Below, in pieces: positions 17,796-26,960 of a stretch of DNA of 64,000 bases. Under the pieces are notes generated by a model. The model worked only from the letters and a program-made list of their open reading frames with translations. It had not been told where the DNA came from and ran no database searches. Source of the stretch: Bog-473 sp963711065 (lineage in GTDB: Bacteria; Actinomycetota; Acidimicrobiia; Acidimicrobiales; RAAP-2); the NCBI GenBank assembly GCA_963711065.1, contig CAVQCO010000007.1, positions 682,001 through 746,000 of the forward strand, in the 5' to 3' direction. Position 1 is the stretch's first letter. Each line of letters begins with the position of its first letter. The position numbers and the translations under genes were made by a program.

Positions 17796-19276
17796 GCGGT
17801 CGGGGCGAACGCCGCCACGCAGCCTTGCAGCGCGGCGACCCCGGCCGGGACGCCGTTCTGCGGGCTGCCGCTCGACGGCGTCGCCGAGGTGGGAGCGTGG
17901 ACCGTCTTCGGCGGGACGGTGGTCGTCGTGGTCGACGCGACGGTCGTCGTCGTGGTCGGCGGGACGGTGGTGGTGGTCGTCGTCGTCGTCGTGGTGGTCT
18001 GCGGGATGTTCGCCGGCAACGACGGGAGGGTCGTCGTGGTGGTCGGCGGGACGGTCGTGGTCGTCGTCGTCGGCACCGTCGTCGTGGCCAACGGGACCGT
18101 CGTCGTCGTGGTCGGCGGGACGGTGGTCGTGGTCGTGGTGGTGGTGGTCGTGGTCGTGCTGGCGGACCCGCCCGGTGCCGGCGTGTTCGATGTCGGCACG
18201 GCGATCGTCACCGCGGTGCACGCCCCGGCCGTCTGCATGGTCGCCACGTCCGCCACCATCTGGACCAAGGCCCGGTGCTCGGCTGCTTCGTCGGACACCA
18301 GCGCGGATGCCGCTTCCGCGGCCGCCTTGGCGGCATCCGCCCGACCGGTGAGGGAAGCCTTGACGGCCGCCTCGGCCGCCTGCTGGCGCGCGAGCAGGTT
18401 GCCCGCCGCGATCCCGGCGTACTGCCGGGCCACCAGACCGTCCTCGCTCTGCGCGCCACCGGGGAGCCCGCGCCCGCTCGGGTCGGCGATCCAATCGCTG
18501 GCGTACAGTCCGCTGCTCACGTACTCGTCGATGGCGAAGCGTTGCAGCGTGTGGTCGGCGGAACTGAGCCGGGTCTGGGCCGACGACACCTGTCCCTCCG
18601 CGGCCACCAGCTGCTGGTCGCGCGCGGCGACCATGCCCTGGTCCGCCGTGACCGCCGTGAGGTCCTTCTGGAAGCTGCTCAGGTCCGCTTTGACGTTGCC
18701 GTAGACGTCGAGCGCCGACGAGTGGGTCACCAGCTGCGGGAGGCTGGCCGTCGAACCCAGGATGCTGCTGGCGTAACAGGGCGTCCCGTCCGCCGATGGC
18801 GCGCACCATTGGCTCTGGTCGACGACGGCGAGGAAGGCACCCGGGGGCGCCACGTTGCCGGCCCGGAGCGCGGCGGTGATGGCCCACATGTTCGGCTGGA
18901 ACAGCGTGGCCACCGTCGCCGCACATCCCTCCGGCCAGGTGGCGAAGGCGGGGAACCCGTTGGCCGAGATCACCCCGGCCAGGGGCGCGCCCGTCGTGTC
19001 GGTCATCCGCCCGGTGTTGAAGGGGTTGTAGGCCGCCGTGTTGTTGGTGGACCCGCCCTCGGCGACCTGCCACTCGTCGAGGTCGTCGACGTTCGCCTGC
19101 GTGGCCGGCGCGCCGAGCCCCTGCAGCACGCAGAGCTCCCAGCCCGCGGGCAGGGGCGTGTCGCCGCCCGTTTGGGACGCGGTGGCCACTCCGACCGTCC
19201 CCGTGGACGCGGACCAACACACGCCGGCCATGGCCAGGGCCAGAGCGAGTCCCGCGCTGCGGAGAGTGCGTGTCAT
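17792..19276 (-). CDS. Secreted Thr/Pro-rich protein with coiled coil and possible lysozyme-like N-domain
   Basis: 494 residues with a signal peptide (residues 1-33, cleavage near ATA-SQT). Residues 38-170 (WELCVLQGLGAP, NPFNTG, WPEGCAATVATLF, ITAALRAG) resemble the glucosaminidase/lysozyme-like domains of actinobacterial secreted proteins, but I see no definite catalytic Glu. Residues about 190-330 are Ala/Gln-rich and likely coiled coil. Residues 345-460 are a low-complexity linker with poly-Thr runs split by VPP. A short Cys-containing tail ends the protein. The linker suggests a cell-wall-spanning or glycosylated stalk. Convergent with the S53 gene; both products are secreted. Confidence 0.7.
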   Translation of the reverse strand: MTRTLRSAGLALALAMAGVCWSASTGTVGVATASQTGGDTPLPAGWELCVLQGLGAPATQANVDDLDEWQVAEGGSTNNTAAYNPFNTGRMTDTTGAPLAGVISANGFPAFATWPEGCAATVATLFQPNMWAITAALRAGNVAPPGAFLAVVDQSQWCAPSADGTPCYASSILGSTASLPQLVTHSSALDVYGNVKADLSSFQKDLTAVTADQGMVAARDQQLVAAEGQVSSAQTRLSSADHTLQRFAIDEYVSSGLYASDWIADPSGRGLPGGAQSEDGLVARQYAGIAAGNLLARQQAAEAAVKASLTGRADAAKAAAEAASALVSDEAAEHRALVQMVADVATMQTAGACTAVTIAVPTSNTPAPGGSASTTTTTTTTTTTTVPPTTTTTVPLATTTVPTTTTTTVPPTTTTTLPSLPANIPQTTTTTTTTTTTVPPTTTTTVASTTTTTVPPKTVHAPTSATPSSGSPQNGVPAGVAALQGCVAAFAPTA

Positions 19277-19741
19277 GAGGGGTGGTAAGAGATCGATCGC
19301 TCCCGAGACGGGCGGTGGTCAGGCCCCGGACTCCCGCTGAGGCCGCTCAAGATTGGCACGTTCGGGACGCTCCTTCTCCCGCGACTATCGGCGGGGCGAG
19401 CGGGCGAGTTGACCCGTTGTGCGAAATGTGCGTTTCGGGGGCCCGCTCGCCGTGCCGGCGGCTCCCGCCCGGGCGACCCATCGCGGGCCCGGACGAAGGG
19501 ACGTGTCGCGAGGGGTCCGCTGGTCAGAGGGGGTGTCGCCGCGCCAGCGACCTGGCTGGAGAGCGAGGATCGACGGGACGCGGCGGCCGTTCGAGCGTGC
19601 GGACAAGGCGGGCGGTTTCGTTCACCGCTCGTTCACCGCTCGTTCACCGGTGCTCGCGTACCGCTCGGGACGTGACGCAAGACTGAGATGCGAGGCCGCC
19701 TCGGATCGCCCGGAGAACGCGAGGGGACTCAGCGCTCGGCG
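19277..19741. other. Intergenic region with short direct repeats
   Basis: 465 bp between two minus-strand genes, holding the promoter region of the Thr-rich gene. Three near-identical 11-bp units (CGTTCACCGCT, the last ending CGGT) lie in tandem at 19619-19651. No gene or RNA is supported here. Confidence 0.5.
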
Positions 19742-22189
19742 TCACTCCGCCCGGAGCACGGCGGCAGGCTTCGTCCGGGCGGCAGCCGTCGCCGGAGCCA
19801 AGGCGGCGAGATTGGCGACCACGATGGCGCCGACCGTGACGGAGGCCAGGATCGCCCACGGGACGACGGACCCGGCGGGAGCGCCCACCTGATCGGCGAA
19901 AGCCGACCAGATGAGGCGCCCCCCGAGGATCCCCAGCGGGAGACCGACGATCAACGCAATGCTGACGACAACAGAGGCCTGCCACATCACCGCCTCCCTC
20001 ACTTGCCACCGCGTGAAACCGAGGGCATTCAGGAGAGCGAGGTCCCGCCGGCGTGCGCGCGTCGAGGCGGCGAGGGAATACACGAGGGCGGACAGGGCCA
20101 CCAGTCCGAGCACACCGGCGAGCACCGTGGGGGCGACGTCGATGCGGTCGTAGTCGACGATGTCCGCCGATCGCTGATCGGTCAGCACCTGGCTGAGCCC
20201 GACGTTGTAGCGGCGGTAGATGGTGGCCGCGGCGGAGCGGCCGAGCGCGCCCGGCGCCACGTCGACGAGGACGGCGTTGGGGTAGCTGCTGGCCGACACG
20301 GCCGACATACCGGGTCCGGTCATGGCAATGCCCTCACCGAGCCCGGTCCGTTGCGCATCGGCCCGTCCGATGGCGGGGAAGGTGGCACGTCCGACGACCC
20401 GTACGAGCACCGAGGAGCGTCCTGCGGAGACGCGGACTTCCTGCCCGACGGCGCGGTGGAGGAGGGCCAGCGTCGACGAGCCCAGCACGGCTTCGGCCTT
20501 GTCCCTGGGCATCTGGCCCTGGTCGAGTGCCAGCGGAACCCTGCCGATGAGGTTGTCGAGACCGAGTGCGCTCACGTCGGCGCCGTCGACGGAGACCTTG
20601 TCGTAGCTGACCGCTGTGGCCGCTTGCACGCCGGGGATGGCGCGAAGGGCGGCGCGGTACTGGTCGAGGTCGACGTAGCCGTATCCGCTCTGTGACTGGA
20701 TCAGCAAGTCCCAGCGCCAGCCGTAGAGAGCCGGGGTTCGGCTCAGGTTGCCGAGGCTCGCCCCGAACGTGACCACCACCACGACGAACGTCACCGCCAG
20801 CGTGATCCCGGCCAGGGCGGCGCGCACCGGCGGCGGCCGGACGCCTTGTCCCGGATCGAGTGCCGCGCCGATGCCCACGACGGCCGGCGGGCGCATGCCG
20901 ATGGCAGCCGCCGCGGCCGCCTCCGACATCGCCCGAGGCTTCGGTGTCACCCGGGCGATGTCGCGCCGGGCACCCACCACCGCGGTGGCCACCGCTGCAC
21001 AGACGAGCAGCGCGGCGCCACCGGCCAGGATCGTCCAGTCCGTGTTCACGCCTGGTTGAGGTTCGACGTCACGCACCACCCCCAGAGGGGCGAACGGGCG
21101 GAGCCCGATGGCGACGGCCACGGCCACTCCTGCGCTCGCGACGCCCACGGCCCCGGCGGCCAACGCAGGCACCATGACCTGTTGCGTGCTCGTCGCGCCC
21201 AAGGCTCGGAGCGTCCCGCGCTCGCGGGGCCGGAGGCGGACGGCTCGTCCCAGGAGCGGCGCCACGATCAACGCGATGGCGAGCGCGAGCAGGAGCGAGA
21301 AGGCACCGAGGGCCACGGCCAGCGGCCGAATGGCTCGCTGGGTTCGGTCGACGACGGTCGACTCGACCTCGACGGGGACATCCCCGTCGGGAAGCAGCGT
21401 CGTGCCGATGCGCTGCACCGCCTGTTGGACCGCGGGGATGTCGGTCCGACCGTGGCGCAGGAGCAGGGCGACCCGGGTGAAGCCGAGTGTGGACGGGTTG
21501 GCCCGGGCGAACGCAGGCGTGAAGACCACGCGGTCGACCCGAGCGATGTCGTCTTGGAGCACTTCGTCGGTCATGACGCCCACGCCGGTGATATGGAAGG
21601 TCTCCAGATGTGATCCCGCGGCCAGCGCGGCCGGTGGGGCGTCGGGCGACAGGGACTGATCGGTGACCAACCACAACCGGACCGTCGAGCCCGGACCCAC
21701 CCGGTGGTGTTCGGCGAAGTTCCGGTCGACCAGGACCTCGTCGGCGCGACGTGGGTCGGGCAGTCGCCCGCTCAGGACCGCGGCTCGGTCGGTCGAGAGG
21801 TAGCGACCGTTCATACTGGAAAGAGCATCGATGAGTTTGCCGACATCGGGGAGGCCGCCTGCGCCGGGAAGCAGCGCCGTCGTCCCTCGGGACACGCTGA
21901 CCGAGCGCACTTGGGGGAGTCTCTCGACCTCTTCGACGAAGGTGTCGGCGATCCGCTGGAGGACGGTGGGGTCCGAGACCTGCCCCGATGGGTCGAAGGG
22001 TGGCTCGACCACCATGTCCGGGGCCTTCGCACTCGCCAGGTAGCGAGGGTAGGCACTGGCCGTGCGGCGCGCCCCGGCCATGCCGGCCATGGCGACTCCC
22101 GCGGTCACGGCCAACACGAGGCCCACCCCCACCCAGGCCACCCAGGACCTCCGGGCGTGCGTACGCAGGATGAAGATGACCGTGCTCAT
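19742..22189 (-). CDS. FtsX-like ABC transporter permease
   Basis: 815 residues from ATG 22189 (TTG 22204 is an alternative). One membrane helix near the N-terminus (about 18-40) is followed by a large periplasmic-type domain (45-255), a cluster of helices at about 260-440, a second soluble domain (500-690), and three C-terminal helices ending in the ALAPATAAARTKPAAVLRAE signature typical of FtsX/MacB-type permeases. Two FtsX modules are therefore present. Such proteins work with an ATPase in lipoprotein, lipid or peptide export, but no ATPase gene adjoins it in this window. The start of the gene is about 140 bp from the integrated element. Confidence 0.85.
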   Translation of the reverse strand: MSTVIFILRTHARRSWVAWVGVGLVLAVTAGVAMAGMAGARRTASAYPRYLASAKAPDMVVEPPFDPSGQVSDPTVLQRIADTFVEEVERLPQVRSVSVSRGTTALLPGAGGLPDVGKLIDALSSMNGRYLSTDRAAVLSGRLPDPRRADEVLVDRNFAEHHRVGPGSTVRLWLVTDQSLSPDAPPAALAAGSHLETFHITGVGVMTDEVLQDDIARVDRVVFTPAFARANPSTLGFTRVALLLRHGRTDIPAVQQAVQRIGTTLLPDGDVPVEVESTVVDRTQRAIRPLAVALGAFSLLLALAIALIVAPLLGRAVRLRPRERGTLRALGATSTQQVMVPALAAGAVGVASAGVAVAVAIGLRPFAPLGVVRDVEPQPGVNTDWTILAGGAALLVCAAVATAVVGARRDIARVTPKPRAMSEAAAAAAIGMRPPAVVGIGAALDPGQGVRPPPVRAALAGITLAVTFVVVVVTFGASLGNLSRTPALYGWRWDLLIQSQSGYGYVDLDQYRAALRAIPGVQAATAVSYDKVSVDGADVSALGLDNLIGRVPLALDQGQMPRDKAEAVLGSSTLALLHRAVGQEVRVSAGRSSVLVRVVGRATFPAIGRADAQRTGLGEGIAMTGPGMSAVSASSYPNAVLVDVAPGALGRSAAATIYRRYNVGLSQVLTDQRSADIVDYDRIDVAPTVLAGVLGLVALSALVYSLAASTRARRRDLALLNALGFTRWQVREAVMWQASVVVSIALIVGLPLGILGGRLIWSAFADQVGAPAGSVVPWAILASVTVGAIVVANLAALAPATAAARTKPAAVLRAE

Positions 22190-22330
22190 CCTCGGGTCAC
22201 GCAAAAATTATTGCAGGTCCCGCACCGTACGTTGCAGGGATGGCGACGGGGCACGAGTCCCACGGCGGCGGAGGGCAGCGGCTCGCCCGGGCGCCACACG
22301 GGCGGAGGCGCCCAGCTGCAGGTCAGCCAC

Positions 22331-22352
22331 GTGCCCGGAGCGGGACTCGAAC
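22331..22352 (+). repeat. Direct repeat 1 (att-like, tRNA-Leu 3' end)
   Basis: Twenty-two bases beginning GTGCCCGGAGCGGG are identical to the 3' end of the tRNA-Leu gene at 31044-31065. Identity with copy 2 continues six more bases (TCCCGT). The sequence beyond does not form a tRNA. Confidence 0.85.
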
Positions 22353-22471
22353 TCCCGTAGGGCCCATCCGGTCCGGTCCAGGGCTGTCCGTATGAGTCCC
22401 GGTGAGACGGGTTAGCGGGGGGTGGGCGGACTGTGACGGTGAGGTTCCGTCGGGAGCAATCCGCAAGCGTC

Positions 22472-22489
22472 TGTGATCACGTTGTGAGC
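22472..22489 (+). promoter_or_regulatory. Putative recombinase arm site, left element
   Basis: TGTGATCA at 22472-22479, followed by a degenerate second copy TGTGAGC. It lies 140 bp inside repeat 1, the same distance as the TGTGACCA pair lies from repeat 2. Confidence 0.45.
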
Positions 22490-22731
22490 GCGGGTGAGTG
22501 TCGGAGCGGCGTTTGGCTCACCTAGTACACCGGCGCTCCTGAGGGGCCGAGTCCGGCTCAGGGCGGCCGCCTAGGGGTCCAGCGCTCGGCGAAAGATGCG
22601 AATGCTCCGGGCTCTCAGCCGTTTTGATGGCCCAATGCAGACAGTATCTACCCCGCTTGAAGTCGCCCCTTGGCCTAGGCCATCCTCTCCCCTGACGGCC
22701 GGCGGCCTTTCCTTGCGGACGAGAGCGGAAT

Positions 22732-24487
22732 CTACTGCCAGAGAGGTGGTGGGAGCCCCACCTCCTGAGGTGTCACCGCGGACGCTGGCACAACCGCATC
22801 GAGGACGCCGGCGTGAACCACGCGGTAACCCACCCGGAGCGTCCCGAGCTTGGAAAGAAACCTGGTCTCCGGGTAGCCGCTCGGACCCGATCCGAGCTGG
22901 AAAGCCGTTTTGGCTGCCGAGACCTTCCCGGGTGCCGGGAAGATCCAGGCCGGCCGCGGCGCCGCCCTGACCCGGCGGTATAACGCCACCGAGCGGTCGG
23001 CGATGGCGTCGCTCACCGCCAGACGCTCATCGCTCAGGAACACAATGCTGTATGCCGGTGTTGCCCCAGTAGGGAGCCCAGGCGTCTATGACGCCTTCAC
23101 CCTCCAAGTCCCGGACCGAAGCCAGGGCCACGGCGTTGGGATCCGCACTCCACCCGCCGAACAACGTCTGGTGCCCCGGCTTTAGCCAGGCGTCGTCGAA
23201 GGACAAGAGGCTGCTCGCAATAACCGCCGCGGCGAAGAGTACGCACAAGGCAGATGTCGTCTTGGCCCGGGTCGGCATGGAGGAGTGCTGGCCTCGGGAG
23301 CGGAGCCACTGACCAACTGTGCCCACCAACACGAACAAGATGAGCGGCACCAAGAAGACGCCATAGTCCCCCCACTGCCAGAAACTGGTAGCCGGGAATG
23401 TGGCGTAGATGAATGGAAAAACGATCACTCCGACCGCGCACCATGCCGTCGCAGCTGCCGGACCCGCGCTCCGTAGCCAGAGCAACGCACGTATACACAC
23501 GACGGCGATCACCACGGCTGCCACCGCGGACAACGCCTTGCCGAGTTGCCCAGCGACCCATGCACCCGATCCGGGCAGCCGAAGACCGAGCATCATGGGT
23601 AGTGTCTTATCGAAGAAGGTCGTGAGCCGGCCGCCGTATGTCGAGGGCACGTAATCGGGCGACGCAGCAGTCCGCAGGGATGCAAATCCAGTGTGGAGGT
23701 TCGTCCACAGCCACGGTGCGGCACCAACGACGAATCCGCCGACCACGAGCAGAATCGGGACGAGCAGCGGCGCTCCAGCCGCATTCGTGCCGCGGCGCCA
23801 ACCGAAGATCACCATGCCTAGCGCGGGTATTGCGAAATAGAGCAACTCAGGCGACGACCACCATCCGATTCCCAGGACCAACCCGAACGCAGCGACGTCC
23901 ACGAAAGTGCGGCGTTCGAGCAGCCGCAGGGCGAACAGGAGAGCAGCGAGCCCGGCGAGCATTGTCATGCTCCGGAACCCGAATTCGCGCGTCGAATTCC
24001 ACACCAGCGCGTCTGGCCAGATCCAGAAGGCGCCGGCGGCCACACCGGCCAGCCAGCCCCAACCATCGGGGACGAGTCGCCGAGCGACCCGCCAGAGAAG
24101 GAGCGCCGAGACCGCGGACAGGATGGCTGCCGTAGCGTTGAGAGAAAGAGCGGTGGCGCCAAACACCAAGAACACGGCTGCCACCAAAAAGGGCTCTACC
24201 CCGCCGTAGGCCTGACCCCAGTAAAAGGTGTAGTAGTGGCCATGCTGGATCTGATTGGCCATCAAGCCGACCTGGGCCTCGTCACCGGTTAGCGGTTCGT
24301 GCTGCAGCAACCAGGCGCGGAGCACGACTCCGATCACGACGGCGACGGCGACGAACGCAGCGGCCGCCAACGGCACCAGGCGTGGTCTCCGGGTCAACGA
24401 CACACCGGGTGGATCGCGGACCCGTAGGGAATCAGGGGTCTCGCTGGTCGATGGCTGCATCTCACCAATCGACGTGTCCACGCGCAT
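22732..24487 (-). pseudogene. GT39-type membrane glycosyltransferase, frameshifted
   Basis: The main frame runs from about 24487 (ATG) to 23050. A short cytoplasmic N-terminus is followed by about 11 membrane helices, with the TGDEAQVGLMA motif in the first extracytoplasmic loop (the Asp-Glu typical of PMT/ArnT-like GT-C enzymes). At about 23049-23056, after APYWGNTGI, homology continues in another frame (SIVFLSDERLAVSD) to 22732, giving about 585 residues in total. One extra base explains the break. It would transfer a sugar from a polyprenyl-phosphate donor at the membrane; acceptor unknown. Codon use is less GC-extreme than in neighbouring core genes, consistent with element cargo. Confidence 0.7.
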
Positions 24488-24665
24488 GTCGCGAGAATTC
24501 GAATCGGAACGACGTCTGTAGACACTGAGCGATAACCCCCAGGGGAACCCTCACAACTGGCGGTGCCGGTGCCCGACGCGACGCGCACCCGGACACCGGC
24601 ACCGTGGTTTTCTCCACGCCCGGAGGACCATCACACCAGAACAGGGCGCGGAAAACTGTTGTCGC

Positions 24666-24929
24666 TCAGCCGTCCGCCGGCTTGCTCTTAAAGAACCACG
24701 CGAATCGCTCGACGTCGTCGCGTCGCCGCTGTTCCATGCGGGCGATCTCCTTGTCGCTGAAGATGCCAGCGGGCGAGATCATTTCGCCGCTGCCGCAGTC
24801 GATGTGCAGGGCTGCTCGCTTCACCTTTCGCACGCTGCCGTTCAGGTCAGCGAACGCCTCGCGCTCCTCGGCGCTGAGGGTCTCGCCCATGGCCACGGCT
24901 GCCTCGCGGTCATCATCAAAGTCCGTCAT
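24666..24929 (-). CDS. Small hypothetical protein, element cargo
   Basis: 87 residues starting MTDFDDDREAAVAMG (ATG 24929; an in-frame upstream start at 24995 is possible). Acidic N-terminus, central ADLNGSVRKVKRAALHIDCGSGEMISPAG, and a charged C-terminal helix (KEIARMEQRRRDDVERFAWFFKSK). No known domain recognised. It lies in the left element, 180 bp upstream of the membrane GT start and in the same orientation. Confidence 0.5.
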   Translation of the reverse strand: MTDFDDDREAAVAMGETLSAEEREAFADLNGSVRKVKRAALHIDCGSGEMISPAGIFSDKEIARMEQRRRDDVERFAWFFKSKPADG

Positions 24930-25141
24930 GCCGTCATGCTCTCCCCGTGGTGTGACAGCTCTCCTGCCCCGCCGCCCGTGCAAAGGGACGACCAAGTGCC
25001 CGCGAACCGCGGGACAGCGAGCGACTCATTCGTGGTAAGCGCCGGTCGAGGCGGCGGCGCTGGCACCGCTCGGGACGATGGTGCTTTGCACCTGATATGT
25101 GCCTCCAAACCTCTGTTAGCAACCGTCTCGAACGCGATCAG

Positions 25142-25160
25142 TTGTGATCAGTTGTGATCA
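25142..25160 (+). promoter_or_regulatory. Putative recombinase arm site, right end of left element
   Basis: Two tandem 10-bp units GTTGTGATCA, giving TGTGATCA at 25143-25150 and 25153-25160, 72 bp before repeat 2. Same octamer as at the left end of this element. Confidence 0.5.
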
Positions 25161-25231
25161 AACGGCCGATTTCGGGCTGCCCTGGTCGCTGAGTTGGCTG
25201 CGTTGACCAGCGAGAATCTGGGAAATCGGCT

Positions 25232-25253
25232 GTGCCCGGAGCGGGACTCGAAC
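25232..25253 (+). repeat. Direct repeat 2 (att-like, shared element junction)
   Basis: Second exact copy of the 22-bp tRNA-Leu 3' end. It serves as the right end of the left element and the left end of the right element. Six further bases match copy 1 but not the tRNA. Confidence 0.85.
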
Positions 25254-25371
25254 TCCCGTCGGGTTCGTGCGTGCAGGTACAGCAGAATCCCGGGATTCCA
25301 GGTCAGGGGTGCTTTGGCACGCGGCCCGGCATGTCAATGTGCAGCCGAATCCGGGGGCGTTATGGGGAGTC

Positions 25372-25391
25372 TGTGACCACAGTTGTGACCA
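25372..25391 (+). promoter_or_regulatory. Putative recombinase arm site, left end of right element
   Basis: TGTGACCA at 25372-25379 and 25384-25391 (12-nt period), 140 bp inside repeat 2. Confidence 0.5.
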
Positions 25392-25596
25392 CGCCGGCCG
25401 CTACTGGGCTGCGTCGCGAGTTCGATATTGCTGGTTCGCTCTACGCCATCCGCCGGCACCCGCGGCAATGCGGTGGTGCCGTTGTATCTGCTTCCCACGG
25501 TGGCGCTCTGAGTTATTGCCCTGGGGGTGAGGCCGCGTCCGCCACCGCGGCCGGGCGCGGTCCGACCTTTTCTTTCCTGGGGGTTGGATCGCGGAC

Positions 25597-25866
25597 CTAC
25601 GCCACCTGCCGACGCAGTTCCCGCCTCTCGCGGTCGTTGAGGCCGTCCTACAGGCCCTGGAGGTCCGGATCCGCCAGCGCCACCTCGAGGCACTCCTGGC
25701 GCACCGGGCAGCACGCACACAGCTCCCGGAGCTCTCGGTAGTCGGTGCCTGCCCCCCGGACGAAGCGGCCCGGGGCCCGACCACGACACGCCGCGTCCTG
25801 GTGCCACGACGGCCGGCCAAAGAGATCGTCGAGCGTCGTCGGCACCTCCGCCCCGCTCGTCGACAC
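25597..25866 (-). pseudogene. WhiB-family regulator with premature stop
   Basis: WhiB proteins bind a [4Fe-4S] cluster and act with sigma-A to regulate transcription. From ATG 25866 the frame encodes WHQDAACRG, then CACCPVRQEC, so all four cluster cysteines are present (Cys, then CxxCx5C). After DPDLQGL a TAG at 25648-25650 stands where the conserved Trp (TGG) of the G-x-W-G-G turn is expected. The same frame then continues GLNDRERRELRRQVA, the usual C-terminal basic helix, to a second stop at 25597. So a single G-to-A change truncates the protein before its DNA/sigma-binding tail. The FFP-type spacer between the first two cysteines is also short. Confidence 0.75.
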
Positions 25867-25922
25867 CGGACATCCACATTCGGGTCCCGGCCTTCAAGGA
25901 CCGGCCCAACGGGTCGGGCACC

Positions 25923-26246
25923 ATGAATCCCGACTTCGATCACTGCCCGTGCACAATCGCCGCGCACAACGGGCGGCCGACCGAGGACCAGGCCCGCGCC
26001 ATCCACGACCTGATGCTCTCCATCAATGAACGGCCGGTCGCTGCCATCGAGGAGATCCTGCGAGAGGTCCAGGAGTGCACGCTGTTCGCCGGCCGCGCCG
26101 GGATCCTCGATGAGACGGACTTTGGGTCCCTGTTCGCTCAGCATCGCTTCCACGAGCAGGTCGGGGCCAAGGAATTGGCGGAGCAACTCGAGCTTCTGCG
26201 GACCTCGTCGGCGTCGCGGAAGGGGGATACGGTCACAGCTGGGTGA
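25923..26246 (+). CDS. Hypothetical protein, element cargo
   Basis: 107 residues. N-terminus MNPDFDHCPCTIAAHNG with a CxC pair, followed by a mostly helical, charged sequence (DQARAIHDLMLSINERPVAAIEEILREVQ). Third positions are strongly G/C, supporting translation. No good ribosome site and no known domain. Divergent from the whiB relic, which begins 56 bp away. Start ATG 25923. Confidence 0.45.
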   Translation: MNPDFDHCPCTIAAHNGRPTEDQARAIHDLMLSINERPVAAIEEILREVQECTLFAGRAGILDETDFGSLFAQHRFHEQVGAKELAEQLELLRTSSASRKGDTVTAG

Positions 26247-26535
26247 TAAATCCCGGCTGCGCAGGGCGACGGCCCCTGGCTTCGGCCGGGGGACAACTGG
26301 CGTTCCATCTGACACAATGCCGGACGGGGAACGACGCCTCGAGCTTCTCGCCAAGAGCCGTGGCGAGATCCCCGATCAAAATGTCGGGTGAACCGGCCCC
26401 CTTCGGGGGGTCGTTTCGCGTACGGGCACTAACCGATAACGCTCGGTTCGGCATGCCATCACTTCGGGATCGGCTGGCCATCCCGTGTCCAGGCAATCCA
26501 CACGCCCGGACTTGTGGTCCTCGGGGCTTCAGCCT

Positions 26536-26808
26536 CTATTGCTGCACAAGGTCCACGATCGGCATGATGGCTGGCGGCTGCGCCAGCTCGATGCCCAGCT
26601 CGTCCATGACCGGCCCGAGGTACGTCAGGAACTCATCGAACGCCTCCTGGCTCTCCCAGACATCGAAGACCTGAAGCTGGCCGTCTTCACCGAAACAAGT
26701 GTGGAGCTTCATAGCGCTCTCAGGTGCCCCGGCCTCACGGAGACGTTCGCGCCCTTTGGTGTGTTGATCAAGCGTCATATTCTTGGTGACGATGTAGACG
26801 GCAATCAC
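26536..26808 (-). CDS. ABM-like dimeric alpha/beta-barrel protein
   Basis: 90 residues from GTG 26808, chosen because AAGGAG lies 9 nt upstream. Layout is a first strand VIAVYIVTKN, helix, strand KLHTCFGEDGQLQVFDVWESQEAF, helix DEFLTYLGPVMDEL, and last strand AIMPIVDLVQ. This is the ferredoxin-like pattern of antibiotic-biosynthesis-monooxygenase (ABM) and related small proteins, which dimerise. Members range from oxygenases to non-catalytic proteins, so no reaction is assigned. Near a cupin gene in the same orientation. Confidence 0.7.
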   Translation of the reverse strand: MIAVYIVTKNMTLDQHTKGRERLREAGAPESAMKLHTCFGEDGQLQVFDVWESQEAFDEFLTYLGPVMDELGIELAQPPAIMPIVDLVQQ

Positions 26809-26960
26809 GGGAAGTGAACTCCTTGTTGGTTGGCTACGCACACCATTCGTCGGTGGGCGTTCGGCTGAATCACTGCATTATCGGCTGCACAGCACATCCC
26901 GGATGGGGTCCTCCAGGGAAGTCCGCAGGTGCTCCTCCCGGACGAGGCGGATTGGCGCCC

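Larger units (their letters stand above)
22205..22731. other. Element boundary region, no gene
   Basis: 527 bp upstream of the permease gene. It holds the att-like tRNA fragment at 22331 and the paired octamer site at 22472. An AT-rich patch directly upstream of the permease (22203-22213) may contain its promoter. Several long frames here lack coding character. Confidence 0.5.
22331..25253. mobile_element. Left integrative element (tandem partner), no integrase
   Basis: Bounded by two direct copies of the tRNA-Leu 3' end (22331 and 25232). TGTGATCA-type sites lie just inside both ends. Cargo: a frameshifted membrane glycosyltransferase and one small protein. By eye the base composition is less GC-rich than the flanks. 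No recombinase gene is visible, so it may depend on the right element or be a remnant. Confidence 0.65.
24930..25596. other. Junction between the two elements, no gene
   Basis: 667 bp holding, in order, the TGTGATCA pair (25143, 25153), att-like repeat 2 (25232) and the TGTGACCA pair (25372, 25384). Frames crossing it are not convincing as genes. Confidence 0.6.

Noticed and set aside
22331..22400. Second tRNA-Leu gene
   Set aside because: Only the last 22 nt match; the rest cannot form D or anticodon arms. It is an att-like fragment. The same applies at 25232.
26233..26496. Minus-strand small gene of 87 residues
   Set aside because: No ribosome site, no coding-like third positions, and it contains a CCCCCTTCGGGGG-type hairpin; likely non-coding.
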